Shown: positions 1 to 7,539 of the stretch, piece after piece
How the letters are laid out: every line of letters begins with the position of its first letter
How positions within the stretch are numbered: position 1 is the stretch's first letter
DNA from: CAYNYI01 sp964401455
GTDB lineage: Bacteria > Fibrobacterota > OXYB2-FULL-49-7 > CAYNYI01
Length of the DNA stretch: 22,904 nt
Direction: 5' to 3'
NCBI GenBank assembly: GCA_964401455.1
Contig: CAYNYI010000046.1
Coordinates: 1 to 22,904, forward strand
Position numbers and translations under genes: made by a program
Notes under the pieces: generated by a model
What the model was told of the DNA's origin: nothing
Database searches by the model: none
Seen by the model: the letters and a program-made list of their open reading frames with translations, nothing else

Positions 1-508
1 CCGGATAATTCCGAGCATCCGCGGCGAGCCCCGCTTTAAGGCAGGTATTCTCAAGAAATGTCTCTCTGTCCCATCCGTAGTCTAAAGCTACCTGTGGAAG
101 AAGAAGCCCGCTCTTTGCTCCTTTTCTAATAAATAGGCCGTGTTTTCCGGGTATTATTTTTTCTGTGCTCTTCAATTTTACAAGAGGGGTTAAGACAGAT
201 ATTTCAAAAGAGAGCGAATCCAGTTCCCCGACAGAAACCGCCGCAAACCTGGGATCACGCGTTGCGGCACTGACAGCTAATTCCGGAACCGTCTTATTTA
301 GAGGCTCATCCGTATTTATAACTCCGATGCAGCCCCGAAGTCCACCATTTTTTTTAACAGTAACAAATACTCCTGAGTGTTGGCTAAGGGCACCTTCCGC
401 AGGTATTTGGCAATCAGATCCCTCACCGGTTACTACCGATCTTACCGAAGATTCTGCAGCCCGTATGAGGATATCCTTCTCAGTATCAGAAAGGATTAAC
501 TCAGACAT
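1..508 (-). CDS. AMMECR1-domain protein (AmmeMemoRadiSam system protein A-like), C-terminus cut by window edge
   Basis: The minus strand is open from an ATG at 508 to the window edge, giving 169 codons without a stop. The translation carries the AMMECR1 core motif LRGCIG at residues 57-62, preceded by SGVFVTVKKNGG and followed by the conserved region KHGLFIRKGAKSGLLLPQV and YGWDRETFLENTCLKAGL. The family has about 170-200 residues, so only the tail is missing. In many bacteria and archaea the domain occurs with a Memo-like protein and a radical SAM enzyme; neither lies in this window, and the left flank is unseen. The biochemical function of the family is not settled. The start is ambiguous: an in-frame ATG at 574, 9 nt after the upstream stop, would add 22 residues that look hydrophobic and signal-like (MPPVFFIPLFYAVVF...). 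Neither start has a good ribosome site. I chose 508 because family members usually begin close to the motif LSDTEKDIL. The gene is probably cotranscribed with the lipoprotein gene upstream. Confidence 0.85.
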   Translation of the reverse strand, partial: MSELILSDTEKDILIRAAESSVRSVVTGEGSDCQIPAEGALSQHSGVFVTVKKNGGLRGCIGVINTDEPLNKTVPELAVSAATRDPRFAAVSVGELDSLSFEISVLTPLVKLKSTEKIIPGKHGLFIRKGAKSGLLLPQVALDYGWDRETFLENTCLKAGLAADARNYP

Positions 509-582
509 ACCTGCCCGTACACTCCAAGGAAAAACCACGGCATAAAAAAGCGGTATAAAAAATACGGGTGGCATTTTTGCGC

Positions 583-1566
583 TTAGATATCGGCAGGAAC
601 ATCACTTTTTTCTTCTCTGAAAAACCTGAAAGAGCTGCCTGCCCGAATTATCTTCTGAGACTCACACACAGCTTTCTGTTTAGAATAAACATAATAAACA
701 ACTGCTGTATTTGGATTAGGAAAACCAATAATTTTAATCTCGGGCGGAGACATTTCCTTTTCCTTAACATTCATATCTTCCGGCATTTTAGCCACAAAAT
801 CGTAAAAATATTCTTTCATATTATGGTAGGGTATGTCCTTTTCATCGTAATCCATTTCACGGAGACGCTTCAAATCATTATTTACACTCCTGGGATAGCT
901 GGGATGAAGCATTCGGAGCCAGGAGTTATAATCCTTTTTTATAACCGTTGAGATATAAGTTTTAAATGCCTGACGGTAGGGAATCGACTTTTCCTCAATA
1001 AGATTCACTTTTTTTTCACATTTACCGCATTCGGGATTATATTCATAGGCGTCTTTCCAAGCTGCAACAACCTCATAAACGAGACGACCTTTGTTTTTCT
1101 TTTCCATAGCCTCTGCAAAAAGTATATAAAGGGCAGAGTCCGAACGGTTATATTTCATGACGAAATCAAGGTTCTCAACAGCTTCCTCGAATTTTCCTGC
1201 CGGAATGAGTTTTGACTCAACTTTCGCGGCAATAACCCCCGATGCGGCAGACATTAGCTCAGCAGCCTTTTTATTGGAACTGTCCGAAATAAGAACAGCA
1301 TATATAATCTTTATGGCTTCTTTCTCCCCGCCGGCCTTTATAAGAGAGTCCGCTTCGTGCAATTCGAGGGCATTTTGACATTTAGTGAGAAGCTCTGCTT
1401 CAGCCTTACCGCCTTTCCCCTGGTTGAGAGAATATGTCAGTTTCTCTATCGCGGCTTTATATTTACCCTGCTCATAAAGTTTTTCGGCCTCAGAAGCAGT
1501 GCTGCATCCGGACATAAAGAAGAATAAAGTCAAACTAATGACAGACAAGGTAAAAAGCAGTCTCAT
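583..1566 (-). CDS. Putative lipoprotein with TPR-like repeats
   Basis: 327 residues. The N-terminus MRLLFTLSVI is followed by a hydrophobic stretch and the lipobox-like FMSGC, with the acylated cysteine at 21, so it is probably an outer-membrane or periplasmic lipoprotein. Residues 22-190 are helical with TPR-like signatures (AEKLYEQGKYKAAIEKL, then GKFEEAVENLDFVMKYN). A CGKC pair lies near residue 180. The C-terminal 130 residues form a different domain that I cannot name. The start at 1566 is preferred over the in-frame ATG at 1596 because AAAGGGA lies about 8 nt upstream of 1566 and because the signal peptide then begins immediately. The 8-base gap to the AMMECR1 gene suggests one operon. 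TPR lipoproteins often scaffold envelope assembly, but nothing here fixes a partner. Confidence 0.8.
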   Translation of the reverse strand: MRLLFTLSVISLTLFFFMSGCSTASEAEKLYEQGKYKAAIEKLTYSLNQGKGGKAEAELLTKCQNALELHEADSLIKAGGEKEAIKIIYAVLISDSSNKKAAELMSAASGVIAAKVESKLIPAGKFEEAVENLDFVMKYNRSDSALYILFAEAMEKKNKGRLVYEVVAAWKDAYEYNPECGKCEKKVNLIEEKSIPYRQAFKTYISTVIKKDYNSWLRMLHPSYPRSVNNDLKRLREMDYDEKDIPYHNMKEYFYDFVAKMPEDMNVKEKEMSPPEIKIIGFPNPNTAVVYYVYSKQKAVCESQKIIRAGSSFRFFREEKSDVPADI

Positions 1567-1622
1567 AGCGGAGTCCCTTTCTGATTTTATATGCATTCGT
1601 TATTCAAGTCTCAGTATATTTG

Positions 1623-1652
1623 AAAATAGTAAAATCCCTGACTGTAATACAA
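1623..1652 (-). promoter_or_regulatory. Candidate sigma70-type promoter of the lipoprotein/AMMECR1 operon
   Basis: On the minus strand TTGTAT (1652-1647) is separated by 18 bases from TATTTT (1628-1623). The predicted transcript would have a leader of about 50 nt carrying the AAAGGGA ribosome site of the gene starting at 1566. Confidence 0.45.
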
Positions 1653-1659
1653 ATATTAT

Positions 1660-2091
1660 TTACCTGCCATAAAACTCTTTTCGCGTATTTAATTCGGCAG
1701 AATAGAGCCGGAACCTGAGTTCCTTAAATTCCATTGTAAATTCCGGAGCAATAGATTTGCTGATTTCCTCCAGGACCCTGGCAGCCTCCTGAGCCCTTTT
1801 GAAGTTAGCGCGAAAAATATTCTCTATATTTTCGCGTGACATTTCGGATTCAGAATTATATTTACGCCCCGGGTCGTTTTCCGAATCTCTCAATGAAATG
1901 TAATCCAGTCCGGATATAAACAGTCTTTTTGCAGTATTGCCGGCGGAATGGCGTATTGCCCGCACAGCTGAAACGACCTCCGCGGAGCCCCCTCCCAGCC
2001 GGCAGAGCTCCTCAACAACCCTCAAACCTTCCGTGAGCCGGTTTAGATTGGCATCTATTATCCTGAGGCATGTATTTTTATTAAATCCCAA
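1660..2091 (-). CDS. thiD2: Stand-alone ThiD2-type hydroxymethylpyrimidine-phosphate kinase
   Basis: 143 residues. The N-terminal signature LRIIDANLNRLTEGLRVVEE, then RAIRH, RDSENDPG and the C-terminal RAQEAARVLEEISK match the ThiD2 domain. As I recall, that domain is a monofunctional HMP-phosphate kinase that makes HMP-PP for thiamin synthesis and is often fused to the N-terminus of ThiE (TMP synthase). Here the protein stops after the ThiD2 part and no ThiE follows. The start appears to be TTG at 2091: the frame has no upstream ATG, and AAAGG/GGAG elements lie 4-9 nt upstream. A TATAAT-containing promoter (2147-2176, minus) precedes it. It is cytosolic. It is not clearly in an operon with the lipoprotein gene, since the gap is about 93 bases and holds its own promoter candidate. 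I am fairly sure of the family; activity is by homology. Confidence 0.8.
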   Translation of the reverse strand: MGFNKNTCLRIIDANLNRLTEGLRVVEELCRLGGGSAEVVSAVRAIRHSAGNTAKRLFISGLDYISLRDSENDPGRKYNSESEMSRENIENIFRANFKRAQEAARVLEEISKSIAPEFTMEFKELRFRLYSAELNTRKEFYGR

Positions 2092-2124
2092 TTCACTCCG
2101 CCTTTCTCCGGCATAAAAAAAACA

Positions 2125-2154
2125 TTGAAAGATGATATATAAAATAATTATAAT
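2125..2154 (+). promoter_or_regulatory. Promoter of tRNA-Glu
   Basis: TTGAAA (2125-2130), an 18-base spacer and a perfect TATAAT (2149-2154) precede the tRNA by 29 bases. This is the best -10 match in the window. Confidence 0.7.
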
Positions 2155-2176
2155 TACCTCGGCTTTGAAAGAGCAA
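2147..2176 (-). promoter_or_regulatory. Promoter for thiD2, overlapping the divergent tRNA promoter
   Basis: On the minus strand TTGCTC (2176-2171), an 18-base spacer and a perfect TATAAT (2152-2147). The AT-rich core is nearly palindromic, so the -10 boxes of this promoter and the tRNA promoter overlap on opposite strands. Transcription from the two is therefore likely to compete. Confidence 0.6.
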
Positions 2177-2183
2177 ACTTAAT

Positions 2184-2256
2184 GGCGCGTTCGTCTAGTG
2201 GTTCAGGACGCTGGCCTCTCACGCCGGTAACACGGGTTCGACTCCCGTACGCGCTA
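2184..2256 (+). tRNA. tRNA-Glu (anticodon CTC)
   Basis: A 73-base cloverleaf can be drawn. The acceptor arm GGCGCGT pairs with ACGCGCT (with a G-T pair at the end) plus discriminator A. The D-arm region TCGTCTAGTGGTTCAGGAC is typical of tRNA-Glu. The anticodon stem CTGGC/GCCGG encloses CTCTCAC, which gives anticodon CTC. The T arm is ACGGGTTCGACTCCCGT. CCA is not encoded. A run of eight T follows directly (2258-2265) and may help end the transcript. Confidence 0.95.
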
Positions 2257-2580
2257 ATTTTTTTTCACCGGAACCGGCTAAATCACCCGCACGATAATCT
2301 ATCTAATCCCGTTTGTGCTATACGCCACTAAAGTCGCTTCCGCTTTCTAGTTTAGCCAGAACTTCAATAATATTGAGAACCCACACACTTTAAACACCCT
2401 TAGAAACGACAATATTCTGAAATAAGATCCGGATTTTATCTTGAATTCAAATTCAGTATTTTAGCAAAAATCAAACCTACTACCGAAAATATCTATAAGC
2501 ACAGAAGGGCCCTCTTCCGGAGCAAGCTATTTTTAATTTTACGGATCGGTCTTTTATTATAAGACCGACCCGCTTTTTCA
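2257..2580. other. Non-coding interval between tRNA-Glu and the PilZ gene
   Basis: I see no convincing open reading frame on either strand, no second tRNA and no repeat of the tRNA 3' end that would mark an integration site. The only clear element is the hairpin terminator at its right end (2542-2578). It lies 285 bases beyond the tRNA, so either the tRNA transcript is long or an unrecognised small RNA ends here. Confidence 0.6.
2542..2578 (+). terminator. Intrinsic terminator upstream of the PilZ gene
   Basis: A 12-pair stem with one mismatch (CGGATCGGTCTT with AAGACCGACCCG) and a 7-base AT loop is followed by CTTTTT. The T run makes it a plus-strand terminator. It sits just before the PilZ promoter and insulates it from upstream reading. 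Confidence 0.8.
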
Positions 2581-2610
2581 TTGACAAAGACAGGATATTT
2601 TGTTAATATT
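2581..2610 (+). promoter_or_regulatory. Promoter of the PilZ gene, apparently leaderless
   Basis: Consensus TTGACA (2581-2586), an 18-base spacer and AATATT (2605-2610; TAATAT at 17 bases is equivalent). The ATG follows after 6 bases, where transcription should begin, and no Shine-Dalgarno exists. The TTG of the -35 box is in frame with the gene, but I reject it as a start. Confidence 0.7.
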
Positions 2611-2616
2611 AGAATC

Positions 2617-2958
2617 ATGGAAAACAGAAGACAGGAAAGAATTAATCTCATTTTTTATCTTCCGGTAAAAAACGCCGAAGACGAAAGTCTTATCGGAAGA
2701 ATTATAGATCTCACTACCGAGGGCATGATGCTAATCTGTGAGAACAGCATACCGGCCCACGAAGAGTTCAAGTGCATTCTTGACAATCCCGATGAAGAAA
2801 AGACTTCCAGAGAAATTAATATGACGATTGTATCCAGATGGACAAAACCTGCAGAAAATGAGTCTTACTTTTATACCGGCTTCCGCATATCAGAGATATC
2901 CCCACGTGACAGGTCTTTAATTGAAAGCATAATGAAGTGGTATAATTTCAGCGGATAG
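2617..2958 (+). CDS. PilZ-domain protein (putative c-di-GMP receptor)
   Basis: 113 residues, essentially one PilZ domain. The arginine motif RRQER (residues 4-8) gives the RxxxR that binds c-di-GMP. The second motif, usually D/NxSxxG, is DLTTEG, so serine is replaced by threonine, a conservative change compatible with binding. The beta-barrel continues through MMLICENS and TIVSRW to a terminal helix. It is probably a cytosolic single-domain adaptor. The start at ATG 2617 is chosen because the upstream frame overlaps the promoter. It precedes porU by 71 bases, but porU has its own promoter, so a functional link to secretion is only suggested by position. The effector it controls is not visible. 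Confidence 0.85.
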   Translation: MENRRQERINLIFYLPVKNAEDESLIGRIIDLTTEGMMLICENSIPAHEEFKCILDNPDEEKTSREINMTIVSRWTKPAENESYFYTGFRISEISPRDRSLIESIMKWYNFSG

Positions 2959-2991
2959 AATAAATCGTTATTTCACGCTTCCGTCCTTCCC

Positions 2992-3021
2992 TTGTAATCA
3001 GAAGAGCCTAAATAATATATT
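2992..3021 (+). promoter_or_regulatory. Promoter of porU, apparently leaderless or with a very short leader
   Basis: TTGTAA (2992-2997), an 18-base spacer and TATATT (3016-3021). The ATG at 3030 is 8 bases after the -10, and no purine-rich ribosome site lies between. Confidence 0.6.
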
Positions 3022-3029
3022 TACCTATT

Positions 3030-6000
3030 ATGAGGAATCTTTTATTAACAGCATTGGTCCTCTTAGCTGTATCCGCTAATTTTGCCGACACGAAGGTTCT
3101 TCAGGAGTCATTGGAAGAATTCGAGTTCGAATACAAGCCGGGAAAACTTGAAATTGATACGGTTTTTCAGGACGGCAGAAAATTTATCTCAATTTCAGCA
3201 GCCGGCGCTCCTTCCGCTACTTCCGAGAAAAAAATGCCGAAGCTTCCCGAAACTGTTTTCTATATTGCAGTACCGGGAAGTACTACTCCGGAAGTCACCA
3301 TCACCGGCTCAGAAAAAGTCCCGTTCCGCTTCCCCTACAGTCTTTTGCCTGTTCCGGAAACAGGTAAGGAAAGAAAATCAGCCGGCATAAAATATATTGA
3401 GGAAAAATATTCCCCGTTTTCGCTTTCCAAGGGTGTTTTCCCGGCCGGGAATTACTCCGTATCCGGTCCTTTCAAAATACTAAACAGATGGGCAATAAGA
3501 ATAACGGTAAATCCTTTCTCCGCGACTTCACCCGACGAAGGAATATACTATAAATCCATGAACTTCAGAATCAGATTTAAAGACCAAGCGAGAAGAAGCC
3601 CACCCCCCGGCGGGCTTGAGGCTTCATCGGTCAAGTCTCTTTTCTTAAACAAAGAATCTGCGCTTTCCATGGGTATAAGCCGACCGGCATTTAAAACCGC
3701 GGCAACTGACAAGAAATACCCGCAAAAATTCTTTGACAATCCTTACGCTGAAGTTTTCCGAATAAAAATCGGAGATTCATATGAATATAGTATAGAGGAA
3801 AACGGTATATACAGTATTACAGCTTCCGACCTCCCTTTAAGCGCGGGAAAAACATATGAACTCGGCAATTTTACTCTCTGGACGGGCTGCGGCAGGCAGT
3901 TGCCCGCAGCCCCTCTGCCATCAATGGAAAGAACCGTTTTTTCAATGGACACCAATATGGTTATGCATGCTTTATATGAAAGAGACTTGAGCGGATCCGG
4001 CTTTCTTGAAAATTCCAATTCGCTTCTGTTTTACGGAAAAGGTGCGAACTACTGGGAACCGGACACAGAATCACCTTTCCCCAGAAAATACACCTACAAA
4101 ATAAACCCTCATACCAATAAAAATGTCTACTGGCTTGTTTATGAACCTTCCCCTCTGTCTGTAAAACGGATGTCTGTTTATGATAAGTCTTCCGATAAAG
4201 ACGCCGAGGTGACAACCCAGCTTTATCCTCAACATTTCGAATCCAACTCCGTGCTGACCGCGAATTATGCTGACCAAGGCAGAAAATATAACTGGAACTG
4301 GTCTTTATTCACATCCCCTGTTATGACAAAAACACTCTATTTGGACTATAAATACCGTGGCGGGCCTTTATATATACTTCCAAGCTTCAACAGTAAATAC
4401 GGAAAACCACTCAACCATTCCAATTACAACATAGACTGCTCAATTTCGTCCGCATCTTCAGACCAATATTCTGAAATGGCGCATACTTCGGAACTCTACA
4501 TAAAAGATACTACTGTAAATGACGAAGGAGAATCTTCCTATAAGCTGAGAATAGATATTTCCTCACGGTATGTAAATATTTCGGATTATCCGTATCTGGA
4601 TTATATAGCGGCATGCTATGAAACCAAGCTTGAAGCAGGTAGCGATAAAACACTTAATATTTTCGGCCATAACAGCCAGGATTCATCAATATACAAAGTA
4701 ACGGGGTTTTCCTCGGACACCGTTTTTTGTTTTGACATAACGGATGAAAGAAATGTCGCGTTTATTGCAAATAATTACGGCCCTGAAATTTCCTGGGAAG
4801 ACGCTCCGGAATATGATATTTCTTCGGGACATAACTTCAAACGCTATGTGGTTACTTCTGAGAGCGGATTCCTGACTCCCTCCGGCATCGAAAAGGTAAA
4901 CCCTCCTTCAGCAGCCGGATACACAGTGCGTGATCTCGGATCTGTCAGATTCAACTATGATTACCTTATTCTTACTCCAGAAGAATTCTCGGATGCCGCC
5001 GAAGAACTTGCGGAGCACCGTGCCTCATTCACCTCTTTTGACACACTTTCTCCCGCTGTAATTCATCTCGAGGATATTTATAATCAGTATAATGCGGGCA
5101 AAAAATCTCCTTTTGCCATAAGAAACTTCTTAAACGACGTTGTAATGAGAAACGGAACAGTCTGGCCTGTATATGCTGTTTTTATGGGAACAGGTACATA
5201 TGACCCGAAGGGGTACAGTCTCGACACTTCCTACAATAAATTTCCTGCCTTCGGCCCCTGTCCGCAAGGTCTCTCACCCCGTTTTTCAGAAACAGACAAT
5301 GACTTTACAGATGAGCTGTTTGCCGTTTTTCCCGGCAGTGATTCAACATCGGAGGGTCTTTTCCTCGGAAGACTTCCGGCATATAACAGAAGTCAAGCCT
5401 CGGCCATAGTGGAAAAGATTGCGTCATTCGATACAAACGCCGTCAGAGAATGGCATAACTCAATAACGTATGTGGCTGATGATGACAGCCAGCTAACCAG
5501 AATTGATGAAGGCTTTTGCCATACCGACGACATTGAGGACGTTTATAAATCTGTTGCCGCCTATAATACTCCTCGCGCGAGAATTACCCGATTTAATAAA
5601 ATCTATCTTGCGAACTACTTAAGAGATCCGCAGACAAAACGGAAACCGGATGCGGAACAGGCTGTAATAGACCGGATAAACAGCGGAACCGGAATGATGA
5701 TATATTTCGGCCACGGCGGTGAATATCAGTGGTCGGATGAAAACATCATGAACGCCGACAGGATCAAATCTGTTCTTGACAATCAGAGAAGGCTCCCGCT
5801 TATAATATCCGGCTCATGCACTGTCGGACGTTTCGAACAAGCCGGCGAAGGCCTCTCAGAAGCCCTTTTAAACCACATTTCAGGAGGGGCCTCTGCAACC
5901 GTTTCCGCAGTACGGGGTACCAATGCGAACTACAACAAAACTTTCATACAGCAATTCCTTTACGAAATATTCAACGCGCCTGACAACATCTCTCTCGGAA

Positions 6001-7283
6001 TGGCTTTTCGCCAGACAAAAAGAAGAATATCCGGAGGCTATGCCTCAAACTCAAATAAATATATGGTACTTGGAGATCCCGCCCTTTTCCCATTTAGACT
6101 GGATAAGCTGATCAAAATCGACAGTATATCCAAATACTGCTATGAAGACAGTTCCGGTACTGAAACAGAAGATACCCTTACAGTTGCTCTTGATTCAATA
6201 GAGTTGAATAAATTTGAGAAAATACGGATATCAGGATCGGTAATAAACATAGATGACAGCACTCTGTACAGTGATTACGACGGGTTCCTTTCGGTAAATG
6301 TCTTAAGTCCGGTATATAAAAGCAGTGTAATCCTGGCAACCGGTCTGGGCACCGACACTACACTTTTTTATGATTCCGAAGGAGACCCTGTTGTATCTGC
6401 GGAAGGAATTAAAATTACAGGCGGAAAATTTAACGGAATCATTGTGACAAAGGCCTCGATTCCCGTCTCAGAAGACAGCCTGCAACTTAAAATCTACTCA
6501 TCCTCAACGCACAACGGACATAAAAACGCAGGCCTGAGCATAGATACTCTCCGTTCAGGCAGCGGTTCGACATGCACTATAAATATCGGAGATGATACTG
6601 AAGGCCCTGCTATTTCCTTTTTCACTCTTACCGAGTCGGGAAGCACAACTGACACTGTTTTCCTCACAAATACATCCAAGCTCAGAAGCGCAGATTCAAT
6701 ACGAATAAAATTTTCCGACCAGAACGGAGTTGATATCCGCTCAAGGCTCCCGGACATGGGGGTATGGTACACTATAAGCAACAAATCAGGTCTTGTAAAA
6801 AAACGGCGGCTTCCTGAAGGATATATTGATTATGCCGAAGGAAACTCCGACATTTCGAACGCATACGGAAAAATTGTTTTCGATCCGGACTCCATGTTCT
6901 ATAACGACAAGAATAACACAACCTTGCTCACTGTTTATTCAACCGACTTTCTCGGTAATCTGTCAAAACGGATGATCGATCTTGAATTTCTTGAATCCGA
7001 TTCGGCTTTTGCACTTAGCGATGTATTCAATTTCCCCAATCCTTTTTCAGAAGCCACCCGGTTCTACTACAAATCCACCATTGCCTCAGGAACAGAAGCC
7101 AAGGTGAAAATTTTCACCCAGAACGGGCGTCTGGCAAAAGTTCTGGAGAAAAATCCCCTTATCTGGGATGGAAGAGACGAAAATGGCAGACTCCTCGCGA
7201 ACGGTGTTTACTACTACAAACTCATTATAAAAAACAAGACCAGAAAAGAGAGTGCAGTTAAAAAGCTCATGATACTCAGGTAG
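3030..7283 (+). CDS. porU: PorU-like type IX secretion sortase (gingipain family C25 peptidase)
   Basis: 1417 residues. A Sec signal peptide (MRNLLLTALVLLAVSANFA, cut before D20) and a long beta-rich N-terminal part precede the C25 catalytic domain at roughly 640-1040. The catalytic histidine is H895 in YFGHGGEYQW and the cysteine is C930 in ISGSCTVGRF, 35 residues apart as expected for gingipain-like enzymes. GDPALFPF marks the end of the domain. Ig-like beta regions follow. The last ~80 residues are a T9SS sorting domain (FNFPNPFS, IWDGRDENGRLLANGVYYYKL). In Bacteroidota, PorU is the surface sortase that removes the sorting domain from T9SS cargo and links it to anionic lipopolysaccharide; it keeps its own domain. 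The length is near that of known PorU proteins. An ordinary C25 protease is the alternative. No other T9SS core gene is in the window. Confidence 0.85.
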   Translation: MRNLLLTALVLLAVSANFADTKVLQESLEEFEFEYKPGKLEIDTVFQDGRKFISISAAGAPSATSEKKMPKLPETVFYIAVPGSTTPEVTITGSEKVPFRFPYSLLPVPETGKERKSAGIKYIEEKYSPFSLSKGVFPAGNYSVSGPFKILNRWAIRITVNPFSATSPDEGIYYKSMNFRIRFKDQARRSPPPGGLEASSVKSLFLNKESALSMGISRPAFKTAATDKKYPQKFFDNPYAEVFRIKIGDSYEYSIEENGIYSITASDLPLSAGKTYELGNFTLWTGCGRQLPAAPLPSMERTVFSMDTNMVMHALYERDLSGSGFLENSNSLLFYGKGANYWEPDTESPFPRKYTYKINPHTNKNVYWLVYEPSPLSVKRMSVYDKSSDKDAEVTTQLYPQHFESNSVLTANYADQGRKYNWNWSLFTSPVMTKTLYLDYKYRGGPLYILPSFNSKYGKPLNHSNYNIDCSISSASSDQYSEMAHTSELYIKDTTVNDEGESSYKLRIDISSRYVNISDYPYLDYIAACYETKLEAGSDKTLNIFGHNSQDSSIYKVTGFSSDTVFCFDITDERNVAFIANNYGPEISWEDAPEYDISSGHNFKRYVVTSESGFLTPSGIEKVNPPSAAGYTVRDLGSVRFNYDYLILTPEEFSDAAEELAEHRASFTSFDTLSPAVIHLEDIYNQYNAGKKSPFAIRNFLNDVVMRNGTVWPVYAVFMGTGTYDPKGYSLDTSYNKFPAFGPCPQGLSPRFSETDNDFTDELFAVFPGSDSTSEGLFLGRLPAYNRSQASAIVEKIASFDTNAVREWHNSITYVADDDSQLTRIDEGFCHTDDIEDVYKSVAAYNTPRARITRFNKIYLANYLRDPQTKRKPDAEQAVIDRINSGTGMMIYFGHGGEYQWSDENIMNADRIKSVLDNQRRLPLIISGSCTVGRFEQAGEGLSEALLNHISGGASATVSAVRGTNANYNKTFIQQFLYEIFNAPDNISLGMAFRQTKRRISGGYASNSNKYMVLGDPALFPFRLDKLIKIDSISKYCYEDSSGTETEDTLTVALDSIELNKFEKIRISGSVINIDDSTLYSDYDGFLSVNVLSPVYKSSVILATGLGTDTTLFYDSEGDPVVSAEGIKITGGKFNGIIVTKASIPVSEDSLQLKIYSSSTHNGHKNAGLSIDTLRSGSGSTCTINIGDDTEGPAISFFTLTESGSTTDTVFLTNTSKLRSADSIRIKFSDQNGVDIRSRLPDMGVWYTISNKSGLVKKRRLPEGYIDYAEGNSDISNAYGKIVFDPDSMFYNDKNNTTLLTVYSTDFLGNLSKRMIDLEFLESDSAFALSDVFNFPNPFSEATRFYYKSTIASGTEAKVKIFTQNGRLAKVLEKNPLIWDGRDENGRLLANGVYYYKLIIKNKTRKESAVKKLMILR

Positions 7284-7300
7284 TAAATGAAAAAAAAATA

Positions 7301-7330
7301 TTGACCCTTGCCTGTTATTTTACTTAGATT
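7301..7330 (+). promoter_or_regulatory. Promoter for the small membrane protein gene
   Basis: TTGACC (7301-7306), an 18-base spacer and TAGATT (7325-7330). The ATG at 7340 is 9 bases after the -10 with no ribosome site, again a near-leaderless arrangement. It lies in the 56-base gap after porU. Confidence 0.5.
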
Positions 7331-7339
7331 ATTATCCAA

Positions 7340-7510
7340 ATGTCTTTTGCCATTCACATAATATCAATCTGTTCTTTTGTTTTTTTCCTGCTTCTCATGC
7401 TTACCGTAACAAGCAGAGTCGCGGCCATCAGGAAAAGTATCGCAAGAATCAACAGCATCATCAAAAGTTTCGAGGAAATAGATGAGATTGATCTTGACGA
7501 CATCACCTAA
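7340..7510 (+). CDS. Small membrane protein, 56 residues, unknown function
   Basis: An ATG-to-TAA frame of 57 codons that I do not recognise. Residues 4-24 form one hydrophobic membrane segment (IHIISICSFVFFLLLMLTV). A basic amphipathic stretch (SRVAAIRKSIARINSII) and an acidic tail (FEEIDEIDLDDIT) follow. The charge pattern suggests the N-terminus out and a cytosolic helix. Support for it being real: a promoter placed directly before it, a protein-like composition, and a 29-base gap to the next gene, which also starts with a single membrane segment. The two may form an operon and a complex. It could be missed by annotation because of its size. Confidence 0.65.
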   Translation: MSFAIHIISICSFVFFLLLMLTVTSRVAAIRKSIARINSIIKSFEEIDEIDLDDIT

Positions 7511-7539
7511 ACCAACAGAGACAAAAGAGGAAAGATAAC

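Noticed and set aside
165..951. Plus-strand frames over the AMMECR1 and lipoprotein genes
   Set aside because: They are antisense shadows; the minus-strand frames carry clear family motifs.
2257..2580. tRNA-linked integration site
   Set aside because: No direct repeat of the tRNA 3' end, no integrase and no change in gene character downstream.
2581..2616. TTG start for the PilZ protein
   Set aside because: This TTG is the -35 box of a consensus promoter and the added residues do not fit the PilZ fold.
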